From contig DASXUX010000020.1 of assembly GCA_036504595.1 (NCBI GenBank), positions 124,001-188,000 on the forward strand: a DNA stretch of 64,000 bases. Direction: 5' to 3'. This stretch comes from DASXUX01 sp036504595. Its GTDB lineage: Bacteria > Planctomycetota > SZUA-567 > H5-PLA8. Every line of letters starts with the position of its first letter. Position 1 is the stretch's first letter. A program made the translations under genes and the position numbers. The notes beneath the pieces were generated by a model that had not been told where the DNA came from, searched no databases, and saw nothing but the letters and a program-made list of their open reading frames with translations. Shown one piece after another: positions 49,001 to 57,166 of this stretch.

Positions 49001-50095
49001 GCGGCGCCGGCCACCGAAGCGGGGCAGCGGGCGCTGTATGAAATGGCCTGGTGCCATCGCGTGCTGGCGGCAGGGGAAATCGAGGCGGCTCGGCAGAAGG
49101 CGCAGGCTGCGGCGCTTGAGAAAGTCATCGCCAACATGCGCAAGGCTGGCAACCAGCAGCCGCCGTTGCTCAACCCGCCCGATGTGGCGCTCTCAGCCGT
49201 GCCGGTTCAGCCCAGCGAGAAGCTCGCAGAGGATCAGTACAAAGCGATCATCGCGGCGGCGGGACGTTCGGCTCTGGGCGGGCGAGCGCGGCTGGAACTG
49301 GCCGAGATGCAGGCTCTGCGCGGGCAGAACGATGCCGCTCTGGAACTGCTGGCTGCGGCGCTCGAAGACGCTCCGCTGCCGGAATTGGCGGAGCGCATCC
49401 ATCTGCGCATTGGCGCGTGCCTGCTAGCCAAAGAAGACGGCAAGACAGCGCTGGCTCGCGCGCAAACCGTCATCAAGAACCCGAACAGTCCGCTGGGCGC
49501 CGAGGCGCGCCTGATCGCGGGCGAAGCACTGATCCTGGCCAAGGACTTCCCGAACGCAATCGAAATGCTGAAGGCGTTCCGCGACCAGGATCCCTGGCGC
49601 AACAACGCTCCGGTTGCCGCTCGCGGAATGCTGCGCTTGAGCTACGCTCTGGCGCAAGCTCAGCGCTGGGACGAAAGCCGGCAGGCGTGCGAAAACCTGT
49701 TGAACCGCTTCCCGCAAAGCCCGTGGGTCTATGAGGCCCGCTTCGGCATCGGCTGGGGCTGGCAGAACGCAAACCAGCACGACAATGCCTGCAACGCGTA
49801 CGCGGAAGTCACCCACACGACGGCCGCCGAAGTCGCGGCGAAGGCCCAGTTGCAGTCAGGATTGTGCCGGCTGGCGCAAAAGCGCTTCCCGGAAGCGGCG
49901 AAGGAACTGCTGGCGGTCAGCTTGACGTACGACTATCCGGAGTACAGCGCTCAGGCGTTGTGCGAAGCCGGCCAGGCGATGCTGGAGCAGAAGAAGCCGG
50001 AGGAAGCCACGAAGATCTGGCAGGGCGTCATGAAGGACTACGCCAATACCAAGTGGGCCGAAACAGCGAAGCAGCGGCTCACCACGATCAAGTAG
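46091..50095 (+). CDS. Large secreted tetratricopeptide-repeat protein
   Basis: The protein has 1334 residues. The GTG start at 46091 follows GAGGG at a spacing of seven. TPR-like helical pairs run from about residue 70 to the end (AARGRGYNEGKF-type, LYNRGKYAEALDVCN, GIGWGWQNANQHDNACNAY). The signal peptide core LALRSLTVAVLIAGVFAALQVSAGE is encoded largely by a copy of the 27-bp dispersed repeat. A second, inverted copy encodes residues 4-12. A palindromic element is translated near residue 540. TPR proteins are scaffolds; the partner is unknown. The following 1465-residue gene is 46 bp downstream. Confidence 0.85.
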   Translation: MPFIRTATVRERRTSQPSDSVSAARAANPKSKIQNPKLALRSLTVAVLIAGVFAALQVSAGEPAQPLSPDAAAALVLDSARRGYNEGKFDFAAERFREFLKLYGGNKDAPAAQFGLALSMLELPQKDQNALNAITQSLQQAAGRGDYVDRPMAFYYLGAFQKDQASQALTQAAAKPNEAQNFRNAANQNLQQAAQSFAQAAEGFAARLKVPAGKDAGPLYAADQEWLARCRCEQADVFLRLEKYKEAAALAQALVDDKTLAKNPLREAALYHLGYASFAQRDYLAAGKALGQLAPFQQEFGGHARYLLARIHHLSGEKPEAVLGYKALLDGYDKQKAAAVEAMKNPGALQPDVRTKFDALLKSPPPEHVIRATFYNILLLAEDGKYGEALEGFKRLEGVKLEEQANLKQNSPSLLDEVRLRQGYCLVQVKNFPEALKILQPLQAHPALCDRAMWWSGRAQAGSADPNNVQAVEQATKQAIDLLNRAAEKANELSRTDPEAKTRRGDILLEMGDDQQLVKQYREAAATYQRARECALSTVGPASVPAGRDAGATADASIAEVAMQRQATALHLAAAYKESDDLCVKFEQTYPKSTLMGAVWFRAAENACLPALAAAADPNMRGRRPEVEKMLDEAVKRYQRVLEKYPEFQFVSLARYGLASALYNRGKYAEALDVCNAIPDSDRSGELAPVNYIIADCNIRLFPAETVDALQAAQMIDRAQNASKLLDKFISAAPKGPQAPDALLKLAYCTQRIGVLLIDQPERQKMFQQARQIYERVMQEFPNTPAIPTAVAERARVMALQGDIGGATNEFNRFSQDPLKQSPIAPLALVRMAGMLKAQNRMQDAVNVLAQCRANYESALANDPERKDWVVLLQYEHGLALKDFGKLPEARAIFESIAKQFAAKPEAQTALWRAAQCKREELLGAIAAARAVPQKPGVKPEELAAARKLIEDSLAGVRQTAELLKAAVGTAAPATEAGQRALYEMAWCHRVLAAGEIEAARQKAQAAALEKVIANMRKAGNQQPPLLNPPDVALSAVPVQPSEKLAEDQYKAIIAAAGRSALGGRARLELAEMQALRGQNDAALELLAAALEDAPLPELAERIHLRIGACLLAKEDGKTALARAQTVIKNPNSPLGAEARLIAGEALILAKDFPNAIEMLKAFRDQDPWRNNAPVAARGMLRLSYALAQAQRWDESRQACENLLNRFPQSPWVYEARFGIGWGWQNANQHDNACNAYAEVTHTTAAEVAAKAQLQSGLCRLAQKRFPEAAKELLAVSLTYDYPEYSAQALCEAGQAMLEQKKPEEATKIWQGVMKDYANTKWAETAKQRLTTIK
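46100..46126 (-). repeat. 27-bp dispersed repeat, copy 5 (minus orientation, coding)
   Basis: It begins nine bases after the first base of the TPR gene. With copy 6 it forms a 27-bp inverted pair with one mismatch and an 83-bp loop. Confidence 0.92.
46172..46205. repeat. aatccaaaatccaaa tandem array inside the TPR gene leader
   Basis: Four units of about 8 bp are translated as NPKSKIQNPK, in the loop of the inverted 27-bp repeat pair. Confidence 0.8.
46210..46236 (+). repeat. 27-bp dispersed repeat, copy 6 (coding)
   Basis: It differs from the others at one base (CCCTGACGG instead of CCCTTACGG) and encodes RSLTVAVLI, the core of the signal peptide. Confidence 0.92.
47704..47749. repeat. Palindromic in-frame element, full copy J
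   Basis: Both arms with no loop, in the plus-strand TPR gene and read as VGPASVPAGRDAGAT. It is the only copy in a plus-strand gene. Confidence 0.92.
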
Positions 50096-50116
50096 CGCAA
50101 TCCTCCTGGATTGCGC
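50095..50116. terminator. Hairpin GCGCAATCC..GGATTGCGC
   Basis: A perfect 9-bp stem around TCCT, starting at the last base of the TPR stop codon. It has no T tract, so it may be a repeat or a weak terminator. A related hairpin lies at about 62593-62610. Confidence 0.55.
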
Positions 50117-50141
50117 CGTCACTCGACCGGAGGGCACGGAT

Positions 50142-53100
50142 TTGAACAAGCGACGTTGCGTTCTTGGTCTCGCGAGCCTGATCCTTGGCGCTGCGGTCGT
50201 GGTGCTTGCGTGGCGGCCGACGTTTGGCTACATCGAGGCGGCGCACACGCTGGGCAAAGTCATTAATGATTCGACGAACGTCCTGGTGGTGCGTGTTGAG
50301 GCGGTTGACAAGCAGAAGAACACGATCATCTATCGCAAAGTGCAGGATCTCAAAGGCAATCATCCCGGCGAACTCATCAAGCACAATATTGCGCAGGCCG
50401 GATTCCATCCGCGCGAATGGCAGAACGTCATGGCTTGGGCCGAGGTCGGCCGTACGGCAGTCATATTTCACAATGGCGGGGCGTCGGAGACTTGCATCGA
50501 GAACTATTGGTATCAGGCCTACGCCGGCGAATGGTGGGGCATGAGCCACGCTGAACCGTTCTTGCTCCGCGCCTACGCCGGCAAACCCGAAAAGCTCATC
50601 GCCTTCGTGACCCAAATACTGGCCGGCCAGGAAGTCGTGGTGCCCTGCATGGCGGACGACAAGCCTTCTTTGCATCTGCGCGCGGCCAAATACCTGCGCA
50701 TGAAGGCGAGCCTGAAGATTCAAGAGTACAACTTCCAGCGCGACTTCGTGGAATGGGGCGCCGGCGGCGATGAGTTCCGGCCGGTGCAGGGCATGCCGGG
50801 GTTCACGCACCTGCTCTCCGTCAGCCAGAGCGGGCGCGGCATCGCGGGCATCGCGCCGGCGGATCTGAACGGCAACGGCCGCCCGGCGCTGTGTCTGTAC
50901 GGCGCCAGCCAGATCAGCCTGCTGCAGAACGGCGGAAACTCCTTCGACGAAACGCGGCTGCCGAACGTCAGCGGCGCTCGCGGCGCATCGTGGGCGGACT
51001 ATGACGGCGACGGCAAGCCCGATCTGCTGCTGGCGACGCCGACGGGCCCGCGGCTGTTCCGCTACACAGGCAAAGAATTCCAGGACGTCAGCGCGACGTT
51101 GCCGCAAGAGGGCTATCACAACCTGCGCGCGGCGGCGTGGATCGACTACGACGGCGACGGCAAGCCGGACATTCTGCTGGCGGACGGCTTCCGCGGCCTG
51201 CGCCTGTATCGCAATATGGGGAAGGTGATCACTCCACAAGCGCCGCTGGTGCTTGGCCCGTGGCACTACGCCGGGCCGTTCGACAATATTGGGGAGAAGG
51301 GCTTCGACACGGTCTATCCGCCGGAACAAGGCGTGGATATCAAGGCGGAGTACTCCGGCAAGAACAAAGAGAAAGTCACGTGGAAAGAGGGCAAATTCAC
51401 CGATGGTCAAGCGAATAGCCTGTCGCTGTTCAAACCGGAGCAAAACGACAACTGCGTCTGCTACGTGTATCGCGAGATCACAGCCAAGGGCCCGATGAGC
51501 CTGCCCGTGGGTTTCGGCAGCGACGACACGCTGACGGTGTGGCTAAACGGCGAGAAGATCGTCTCGCAGAATGTCTACCGCGGCTGCACGGTGGACGAAA
51601 CCAAGCTGACGCTGAACCTGAAGCCAGGCGTCAACAAGCTGCTGCTGAAGATCTGCAATGGCAGCGGCGAGTTTGCGTTCGCCTTCTCGTCGGCCGCGCC
51701 CGCGCCAATCATTCCGCTGAGCTTCGAGGATGTCTCAGACGCGGTTGGACTGGGCGAAAAGGGTATCGGCAGCGGGATGAGGGGCGACCACTTGGCGGTC
51801 GCGGACGTGAACGGCGACGGCAAAGCCGACTTCCTCTTTAGCGCCGGCACGGGGCTGCTGGTGCTCGGCACCGGCAAAGGATTCCAGCTTGCCGGCGAGT
51901 GCGGCATTTCGTACCAGACCGGCGACATCGCGCCGGCTTTCGGCGATTTCAACGGCGACAGCAAGCCGGACCTGATCATCCCGCAGCACAAGACCTGCAA
52001 GCTGCTTCGCAATGACAGCATCGGCAACCGCATCTGTTTCACGGATGTGACCGCGATGTCCGGCGATCTGGCCAAAGGCTTCGGCGACGCCCGCTGCGCG
52101 GCGTTCTGCGAGTTCCGCAAGGGCCGGCAGGATGTCATCGTGGGGTGCTGGAACGGGCCGAACCAGTACTTCATGGCGACGGATAAAGGAGTCTTTGCGG
52201 ACTGGACTGAAGCCGTCGGATTGTCCGGTCGGATATTCAATACGTCCGCCGTGGCGGTTCTGGATCTAAACAAGGACGGAACGCCGGATGTCGTGTTCAA
52301 CAACGAAGGCCAGGATTCGACCGTGCTGCTCAGCAACACGGTCTGGTTCGCAAGCAATCCGAAGCTTCCCGATCCGGTGGCGGCAGGCGCAGGACTGGCA
52401 ACGCTTCCCGGCGGCATCGGGACGACGACCGGGGGCGGTTGGGGCAAGAAACTGCTCCTCGCCGCCTGTCTGCTCGGCCTGGTGATTGGCGGCATTCGGC
52501 TGAAGCGGCGCGGACGGACGGCTGCGCTGATCGCCTTTGGCGCGCTCGCGTTTTGGGCCAGCGACGCCACGGCCGCGGACTGGCCGACGGCGCGCGGCAC
52601 GCCGCAGCGAACGGGCTGCGTGGACGACAAGCCGGGGCCGAAAGCGCCGGGCGTTCTGTGGATCTACAAAGCACAGCAGCATTTTGTTGCGCCGCCGGTG
52701 CCTGGGGAGAAAGCGATTCACGTCTCGGCTCTGGGCGCGATGAACGTCGGCATTTTCCACGCGCTGTCCACGGCCGATAACGCGCCCGAGCGCGTGCTGT
52801 GGTCGAAGACGGTGCCGTACATCACGCGGCCGACCGTGTGCGCGCCGGCGATTGCCGAGGGCCTGATCATTTTCGGCGACGGCATGCATCAGACCGACGA
52901 CGCGATCCTGTACTGTCTCCAGGCCGGCAGCGGAATGCCCGTCTGGCAGTTTCCTGTGCCGGGAAAGCTCGTGCACTTGGAAGCCGGCCCCACCATCGAC
53001 AAGGGCCGCGTGTACGCGTGCGGCGGCGATGCGGCGGTTATCTGCGTGGACATCAAGCACGTGACCTTCGAGGGCAAGGAGCAAGACATTGCCGCTGTGC

Positions 53101-54539
53101 TGCCGGCTCAGCAGAAGCGCTGGGCGGATATGCTCGCCAAGTATGAAGAGGAGAAGAAAAAAGACCCGCTGATGGCGATGCCGCCCAGCGACGACGCGCT
53201 GCCGAAAGCTCAGCCGAAAATGCTCTGGCAGCAGGGCAAAGGGCAGTGGCACATCGACGCTCCGCCGGTGGTGGCCGGGGATTTCGTGCTGGCGGCCTCC
53301 GCGTACCTGGATGACGAGAAAATCGGCAAGCGCTGCCTGGTCTGCCTGAAAGCCGCTGACGGCGCCATCGCCTGGGAGACGCCGCTGAATCTGAATCCGT
53401 GGGCTGGTCCGACCATCGCCGGGCCGCTCGTGATCGTGGGCTGCAGCAGCATCCGCTTTGATCGCAAGCTGATCGATCAGGCCAAGGGCGAGATTGTCGC
53501 CGTCGAACTGGCGACCGGAAAAGTGCGCTGGAAGCAAGATGTTGCGGGCGGCGTGCTGTCGTCCATCGCCGCCAAGGGCGACTTGATCGTCGCGACCAGC
53601 ACCAACGGCCAGGTCGTCGCACGAAGAGCCGACAACGGACAGACCGTCTGGACGCATCAAGCCAAGAACCCGTTTTTTGGCGGTCCGGCAATCGCGGGGG
53701 ACACGGTCTACGCCGCCGATCTCAAGAGCATTCTTTACGCGCTGAACCTGGCGGACGGAAAAGTGCAGTGGACGTTCGATGTCGGTGGCGCGCCCAGCGT
53801 ACAGAACCGCAGCATGGTTTTTGGTTCGCCGACGGTGCACGGCGGAGACATTTACCTGGCGACGTGCAACCTGGACGCCGATAACGCGCAGGCATGCTAC
53901 GTCGTTTGCATTTCCGACCGTCGCGGCAAAGCGGAGGAAGAGACCAGCACGCCGCTGGACGTTGATACGAAGAATCGCACGATCACGATTCCCTGCCGCA
54001 TCGCGCCGCGAAAACTCCCCACGCTGAAAGAAGTCTACCCCCTGGAAGTGTGCGCAACGTTTCCATCGCCGCGCGGCGAGAAGGCTCACGAGACGGTCGT
54101 TATCTTCGATGCGAAGCCCAGCGAAGTTCACAAGGCGCTGGAGGCTCTGGGCCTGAAACCCGGAAAGCCTGTGCGCGGCGAAGGCGAGCCCACGGGCTCC
54201 GAAGTGCAGCTCTCGATTGAATACACGGCGCCGACGGGCAAGCCGCGGCTGGTGCCGATGGACAAAGTCCTGATCGACACGCGCACGGGCAAGGCGATGC
54301 CCTCGATGACGTGGCGCTTCACGGGTTCGGTGATGCGCCAACCCGATCCGGACAAGCCGGACAAGGTCTATGGCGCGGACCTGAGCGGCACGCTGATAAG
54401 CTTGCTGCCGGTGACCGACGAGACGGTCTTTCAAGCTCAGCTTGCGATGAAGGACGGCGAGATGCTGCGCCTGGACACGAACAAAGGACTGCTGCCGCCG
54501 GAAGGTTCGGCGGTGAAGCTGGTGATTACGGCGAAGTGA
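50142..54539 (+). CDS. Giant FG-GAP/PQQ fusion protein with central membrane hairpin
   Basis: The protein has 1465 residues. The TTG start at 50142 follows CCGGAGGG. Residues 1-30 are a signal peptide or anchor. FG-GAP blades fill 250-380 and 575-720 (WADYDGDGKPDLLLA, VADVNGDGKADFLFS, GDFNGDSKPDLI) around a beta-sandwich near 365-540. Two hydrophobic segments at about 769-805 are split by RLKRRGR. The second looks like an embedded signal peptide (ending ASDATAADWPTARG) and starts a PQQ-type propeller to residue 1465. It therefore looks like two secreted genes joined in frame. The N-terminal domain is related to the FG-GAP protein at 44426. The function is unknown. Confidence 0.85.
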   Translation: MNKRRCVLGLASLILGAAVVVLAWRPTFGYIEAAHTLGKVINDSTNVLVVRVEAVDKQKNTIIYRKVQDLKGNHPGELIKHNIAQAGFHPREWQNVMAWAEVGRTAVIFHNGGASETCIENYWYQAYAGEWWGMSHAEPFLLRAYAGKPEKLIAFVTQILAGQEVVVPCMADDKPSLHLRAAKYLRMKASLKIQEYNFQRDFVEWGAGGDEFRPVQGMPGFTHLLSVSQSGRGIAGIAPADLNGNGRPALCLYGASQISLLQNGGNSFDETRLPNVSGARGASWADYDGDGKPDLLLATPTGPRLFRYTGKEFQDVSATLPQEGYHNLRAAAWIDYDGDGKPDILLADGFRGLRLYRNMGKVITPQAPLVLGPWHYAGPFDNIGEKGFDTVYPPEQGVDIKAEYSGKNKEKVTWKEGKFTDGQANSLSLFKPEQNDNCVCYVYREITAKGPMSLPVGFGSDDTLTVWLNGEKIVSQNVYRGCTVDETKLTLNLKPGVNKLLLKICNGSGEFAFAFSSAAPAPIIPLSFEDVSDAVGLGEKGIGSGMRGDHLAVADVNGDGKADFLFSAGTGLLVLGTGKGFQLAGECGISYQTGDIAPAFGDFNGDSKPDLIIPQHKTCKLLRNDSIGNRICFTDVTAMSGDLAKGFGDARCAAFCEFRKGRQDVIVGCWNGPNQYFMATDKGVFADWTEAVGLSGRIFNTSAVAVLDLNKDGTPDVVFNNEGQDSTVLLSNTVWFASNPKLPDPVAAGAGLATLPGGIGTTTGGGWGKKLLLAACLLGLVIGGIRLKRRGRTAALIAFGALAFWASDATAADWPTARGTPQRTGCVDDKPGPKAPGVLWIYKAQQHFVAPPVPGEKAIHVSALGAMNVGIFHALSTADNAPERVLWSKTVPYITRPTVCAPAIAEGLIIFGDGMHQTDDAILYCLQAGSGMPVWQFPVPGKLVHLEAGPTIDKGRVYACGGDAAVICVDIKHVTFEGKEQDIAAVLPAQQKRWADMLAKYEEEKKKDPLMAMPPSDDALPKAQPKMLWQQGKGQWHIDAPPVVAGDFVLAASAYLDDEKIGKRCLVCLKAADGAIAWETPLNLNPWAGPTIAGPLVIVGCSSIRFDRKLIDQAKGEIVAVELATGKVRWKQDVAGGVLSSIAAKGDLIVATSTNGQVVARRADNGQTVWTHQAKNPFFGGPAIAGDTVYAADLKSILYALNLADGKVQWTFDVGGAPSVQNRSMVFGSPTVHGGDIYLATCNLDADNAQACYVVCISDRRGKAEEETSTPLDVDTKNRTITIPCRIAPRKLPTLKEVYPLEVCATFPSPRGEKAHETVVIFDAKPSEVHKALEALGLKPGKPVRGEGEPTGSEVQLSIEYTAPTGKPRLVPMDKVLIDTRTGKAMPSMTWRFTGSVMRQPDPDKPDKVYGADLSGTLISLLPVTDETVFQAQLAMKDGEMLRLDTNKGLLPPEGSAVKLVITAK

Positions 54540-54575
54540 GGCTTGAGGCTTGAGGCTTGAGGCTTGAGTCCTGAG
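54540..54575. repeat. gaggcttgaggcttgag tandem array
   Basis: Four exact 8-bp units directly after the stop codon of the 1465-residue gene. Confidence 0.9.
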
Positions 54576-54608
54576 TTCGATGGCGGAGGAGTGGATAAGT
54601 GCGAGAAG

Positions 54609-54826
54609 AAACGACTTCAACACAGTGCGGCCATGGGGGCCGCAACCAAAATTTGCAATTTGAAATTTTCAATGGCCAATTTGCAATAGCCAGCGCCGAA
54701 CGAATTGAAAATTTTCCATTGCAAATTTCAAATTGTAGATTGATGGATTCGGAAAATCGTCGCGCGGCGCGAGGATTTGAGACGTTAGTAGTACAGAGGC
54801 ACAGAGAACACAGAGGGGCACAGAGT
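54609..54826. repeat. Array-rich leader: acacagag family and a caatttgaaat inverted pair
   Basis: It contains acgacttcaacacag (54609-54622), an AT-rich inverted array (54650-54738) and acacagaggcacagagaac (54790-54826). Part of it would be translated if the next gene started early. Confidence 0.7.
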
Positions 54827-55420
54827 GTCTTTGGGTTGGCCGTCATCGGGTTGCTCCTCTTCGGCTGTGTTGCGCTTCATGCGGGGGAAACTGCCAACGC
54901 GCTCATTGAACCGATCGGGCCGTTGCCGCTGACGCTCGACACAAACCAACTGGCGAGCATTCCGGCGCGGCTGTTCCTGCCGGCAGCGAATCTAGCTCAA
55001 CCGAAACTGGCGGAAGCGGCCAAGCCAAAAGCGGCGGCGCTGCGCGCGTCGGCCGATCTGCCGATGCCGGCGTGGCAGTTGGGGCTGGCAAAGATCAACC
55101 CCTGTCCGCCGCCGCAGACGCCGCTGGCTCGCGTGCCGTCGCCCGAAGCCGAACGCATTGTGCCACCCTGGTCGCCGACGACTCCCGATCCAGCCATCGC
55201 CGAACGAACGAGCGATCCGGCGGAGGCGCAGGCCTACGGCCGGCTGATGTCGCTGTTGCCGCAACTGCGGCAGACCGTGGCGCCCTTCGCCAAGCTGATC
55301 GTTCCCGATCCGCTGGAGTTAACGAAGCTGCTCGGAATGAAGACTCAGACGACCGACGCGACGCCGCCGGTGCAGGCGCTGAGCAAGCCGGCGCGGCCGG
55401 TGTTGCCGACCAAGAAATAG
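54743..55420 (+). CDS. Proline/alanine-rich exported protein of unknown function
   Basis: The ATG at 54743 gives 225 residues, but the start is uncertain: the leader to about residue 28 is translated repeat, and no ribosome binding site was seen. A hydrophobic segment (SVFGLAVIGLLLFGCVALHAG) with a lipobox-like FGC follows and could make the protein a lipoprotein. The rest is rich in Pro, Ala and Leu and lacks recognisable domains, for example AQPKLAEAAKPKAAALRAS. It lies downstream of the large FG-GAP/PQQ gene and may act with it. Confidence 0.5.
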   Translation: MDSENRRAARGFETLVVQRHREHRGAQSVFGLAVIGLLLFGCVALHAGETANALIEPIGPLPLTLDTNQLASIPARLFLPAANLAQPKLAEAAKPKAAALRASADLPMPAWQLGLAKINPCPPPQTPLARVPSPEAERIVPPWSPTTPDPAIAERTSDPAEAQAYGRLMSLLPQLRQTVAPFAKLIVPDPLELTKLLGMKTQTTDATPPVQALSKPARPVLPTKK

Positions 55421-55534
55421 TGACGGGTGGCGCGTGGCGCGTGACGAGTGGAATGGCTTGCTCGTTCGTGGTTGTCTATTCAAAGCGCAATGGTGCGGGG
55501 TAATATTGAGCCAGACGTTCGAAGAGGAACCCTG

Positions 55535-56149
55535 ATGATCATTGACCCCGAGAAGACGACGCCACGCGAAATGTACTACCATATGATTGGCTGCATCACG
55601 CCGCGGCCGATCGCGTGGGTCTCCACCGTTTCGCCGCGCGGGATCGTAAATCTGGCGCCGTTCAGTTTCTTCACCGGCGTGGGCGCCAATCCGCCGACGC
55701 TGGCGTTCTGCCCGGCCAATCGCCGCGACGGCAGCAAGAAAGACACGCTGCTCAACGTCGAAGCGACGAAGGAATTCGTGGTCAACATCGTGCCGTATTC
55801 CCTGGGCGCTCCGATGAACGAAACAGGCGCCGAAGTTCCCTACGAAACGGACGAGCTTGCCGCCGCGGGCCTCACGCCGCAGCCTTCTGAAAAAGTCAAA
55901 GCGCCGCGCGTGAAAGAATCGCCGGTTCATCTGGAATGCGTGCTGCAGCAGATCGTTTATGTCGGCACCGGCCCGCTGGGAGCAAACATTGTTGTCGGCC
56001 GCGTGGTGCTGATGCATATCGACGACAAGCTGCTCGATGCGACCGGACAGATCGACCCGCGGAAGCTGGACACGATCGGGCGCATGGGCGGGGAACTTTA
56101 TTCGCGGACGACGGAGCTGTTCGAGCTGCCGAGACCGAGAAAAAAATAG
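55535..56149 (+). CDS. Flavin reductase-like FMN-binding protein
   Basis: The ATG at 55535 follows GAGGAACCC and gives 204 residues. The split-barrel flavin-reductase fold is shown by ITPRPIAWVSTVSPRGIVNLAPFSFFTGVGANPPTLAF and by the FVVNIV/NETGAEVPYETDEL region. Such proteins bind FMN and reduce flavin with NAD(P)H or act as oxygen-handling subunits. No dedicated monooxygenase is next to it. The gene downstream is convergent. The assignment to the family is solid; the partner is not known. Confidence 0.88.
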   Translation: MIIDPEKTTPREMYYHMIGCITPRPIAWVSTVSPRGIVNLAPFSFFTGVGANPPTLAFCPANRRDGSKKDTLLNVEATKEFVVNIVPYSLGAPMNETGAEVPYETDELAAAGLTPQPSEKVKAPRVKESPVHLECVLQQIVYVGTGPLGANIVVGRVVLMHIDDKLLDATGQIDPRKLDTIGRMGGELYSRTTELFELPRPRKK

Positions 56150-56168
56150 TGGCGGGTGGCTTTGGATG

Positions 56169-56654
56169 TCATTCGCCGGCAAGGCGGCAAAGATCATCCA
56201 GATGCCGCGGACGAAGGTAGAACCCTGCAACAACCAACGCATTCAGCACAGGCTTGATAGCGGGAACCAGGCCGCGCTGTTTAGCGGCGATTAGCAGGCC
56301 GCCCGTTCCAGTGAGCCGCAAGCCGTATGACGCGGCGATTTTGCGACCTAGACGATCGTCAATCAGGACAAGAGACCGTTTTGGAGATTCGAGTGCCAGG
56401 GCGACGGTGCTTGCCTCGCCAGCGCCCAGGTCCGCGATGTGAGCGAGCGGTTCGGGAAGGCAGACTTCGCGGATCGCAATCCAATCGATACGGCGAACAT
56501 CGAACGCCAAGGCGCCTCCTGCGTCAAGTTCCGCGACAACCGCGCGGGACACGCAAATTTCGCCATATAAGCTCTTGAGAAGGTCCAGCCGGCCAACGCG
56601 CTCCAGGTAGAGGAGAGGCGTGGTGTTGCTGATGACGATCTGCGTTTCAGGCAT
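56169..56654 (-). CDS. DUF3368-type PIN-domain toxin
   Basis: The ATG at 56654 gives 161 residues and overlaps the antitoxin gene by 8 bp. It has the PIN-like acidic pattern: IVISNTTPLLYLERVG (with Asn in place of Asp), VVAELDAGG, GAGEASTVALAL and VLIDDRLGRKIAASYGLRLTGTGG. DUF3368 proteins pair with UPF0175 antitoxins and probably cut RNA, so this is a type II toxin-antitoxin module. It is single-copy here. Confidence 0.87.
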   Translation of the reverse strand: MPETQIVISNTTPLLYLERVGRLDLLKSLYGEICVSRAVVAELDAGGALAFDVRRIDWIAIREVCLPEPLAHIADLGAGEASTVALALESPKRSLVLIDDRLGRKIAASYGLRLTGTGGLLIAAKQRGLVPAIKPVLNALVVAGFYLRPRHLDDLCRLAGE

Positions 56655-56898
56655 TTCGCGCATCCTGGCGCAACTCATCCTCGCTCAAATCCCAGGCAGG
56701 GACCTTGAATTCCGCCGCCCTGCGCAGAAATTCGACGCGCGCGAGGCCCGCTAGCTGAGCGGCGCGGCCTGATGATAGCCGGCCCAGCTCATATAATTTC
56801 ATCGCCGCCGCCAATGCGATATCGCGCCCGAAGGAGGCGGCGTCCGTCTTTAGCGAAATCAGCACTTCGTCCGGGCATTGGATGGTCACGTTAGTCAC
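56647..56898 (-). CDS. UPF0175-type antitoxin
   Basis: The GTG at 56898 follows GAGG at six bases and gives 83 residues. The helical UPF0175 pattern is AAAMKLYELGRLSSGRAAQLAGLARVEFLR (the quoted part reads as a helix-turn-helix near residues 31-60). The C-terminal tail (AWDLSEDELRQDARNA) is the likely toxin-binding part. It precedes and overlaps the PIN-domain toxin gene, the usual order for this pair. Confidence 0.85.
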   Translation of the reverse strand: MTNVTIQCPDEVLISLKTDAASFGRDIALAAAMKLYELGRLSSGRAAQLAGLARVEFLRRAAEFKVPAWDLSEDELRQDARNA

Positions 56899-57000
56899 GG
56901 CGCACCTCAATTCTCTCCATTGATATTGTGCCCGCCATTTCCCATTTATTCAAGAGGGCCGTTTCGAGCTGCCACGGCCAACGATGCGCTCCATGAAAGC

Positions 57001-57036
57001 GATCCCACCCGTCACTCGTCACTCGCCACCCGTCAC
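57001..57036. repeat. cccgtcactcgtcactcgcc array
   Basis: Three units of about 9 bp (gtcactcg) upstream of pspA. The complementary unit (gtgacgggtggcgcgtggcg) is at 55420-55447. Confidence 0.7.
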
Positions 57037-57166
57037 AGTCTCGGCTGGGCCTACGCGCTTGCGGCAACTCAGGCCGCTTACAATTTTGGACCTCATTTAT
57101 ACTGCGTTGACAACCCGGCCGAAACGCGCGATGATGCCAGCGTATCCCCTATAGGAGGCTAACTGC

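Noticed and set aside
52266..54623. A 785-residue minus-strand ORF opposite the PQQ half of the large fusion gene
   Set aside because: Arg/His-rich shadow frame with no domain; the plus-strand gene is clear.
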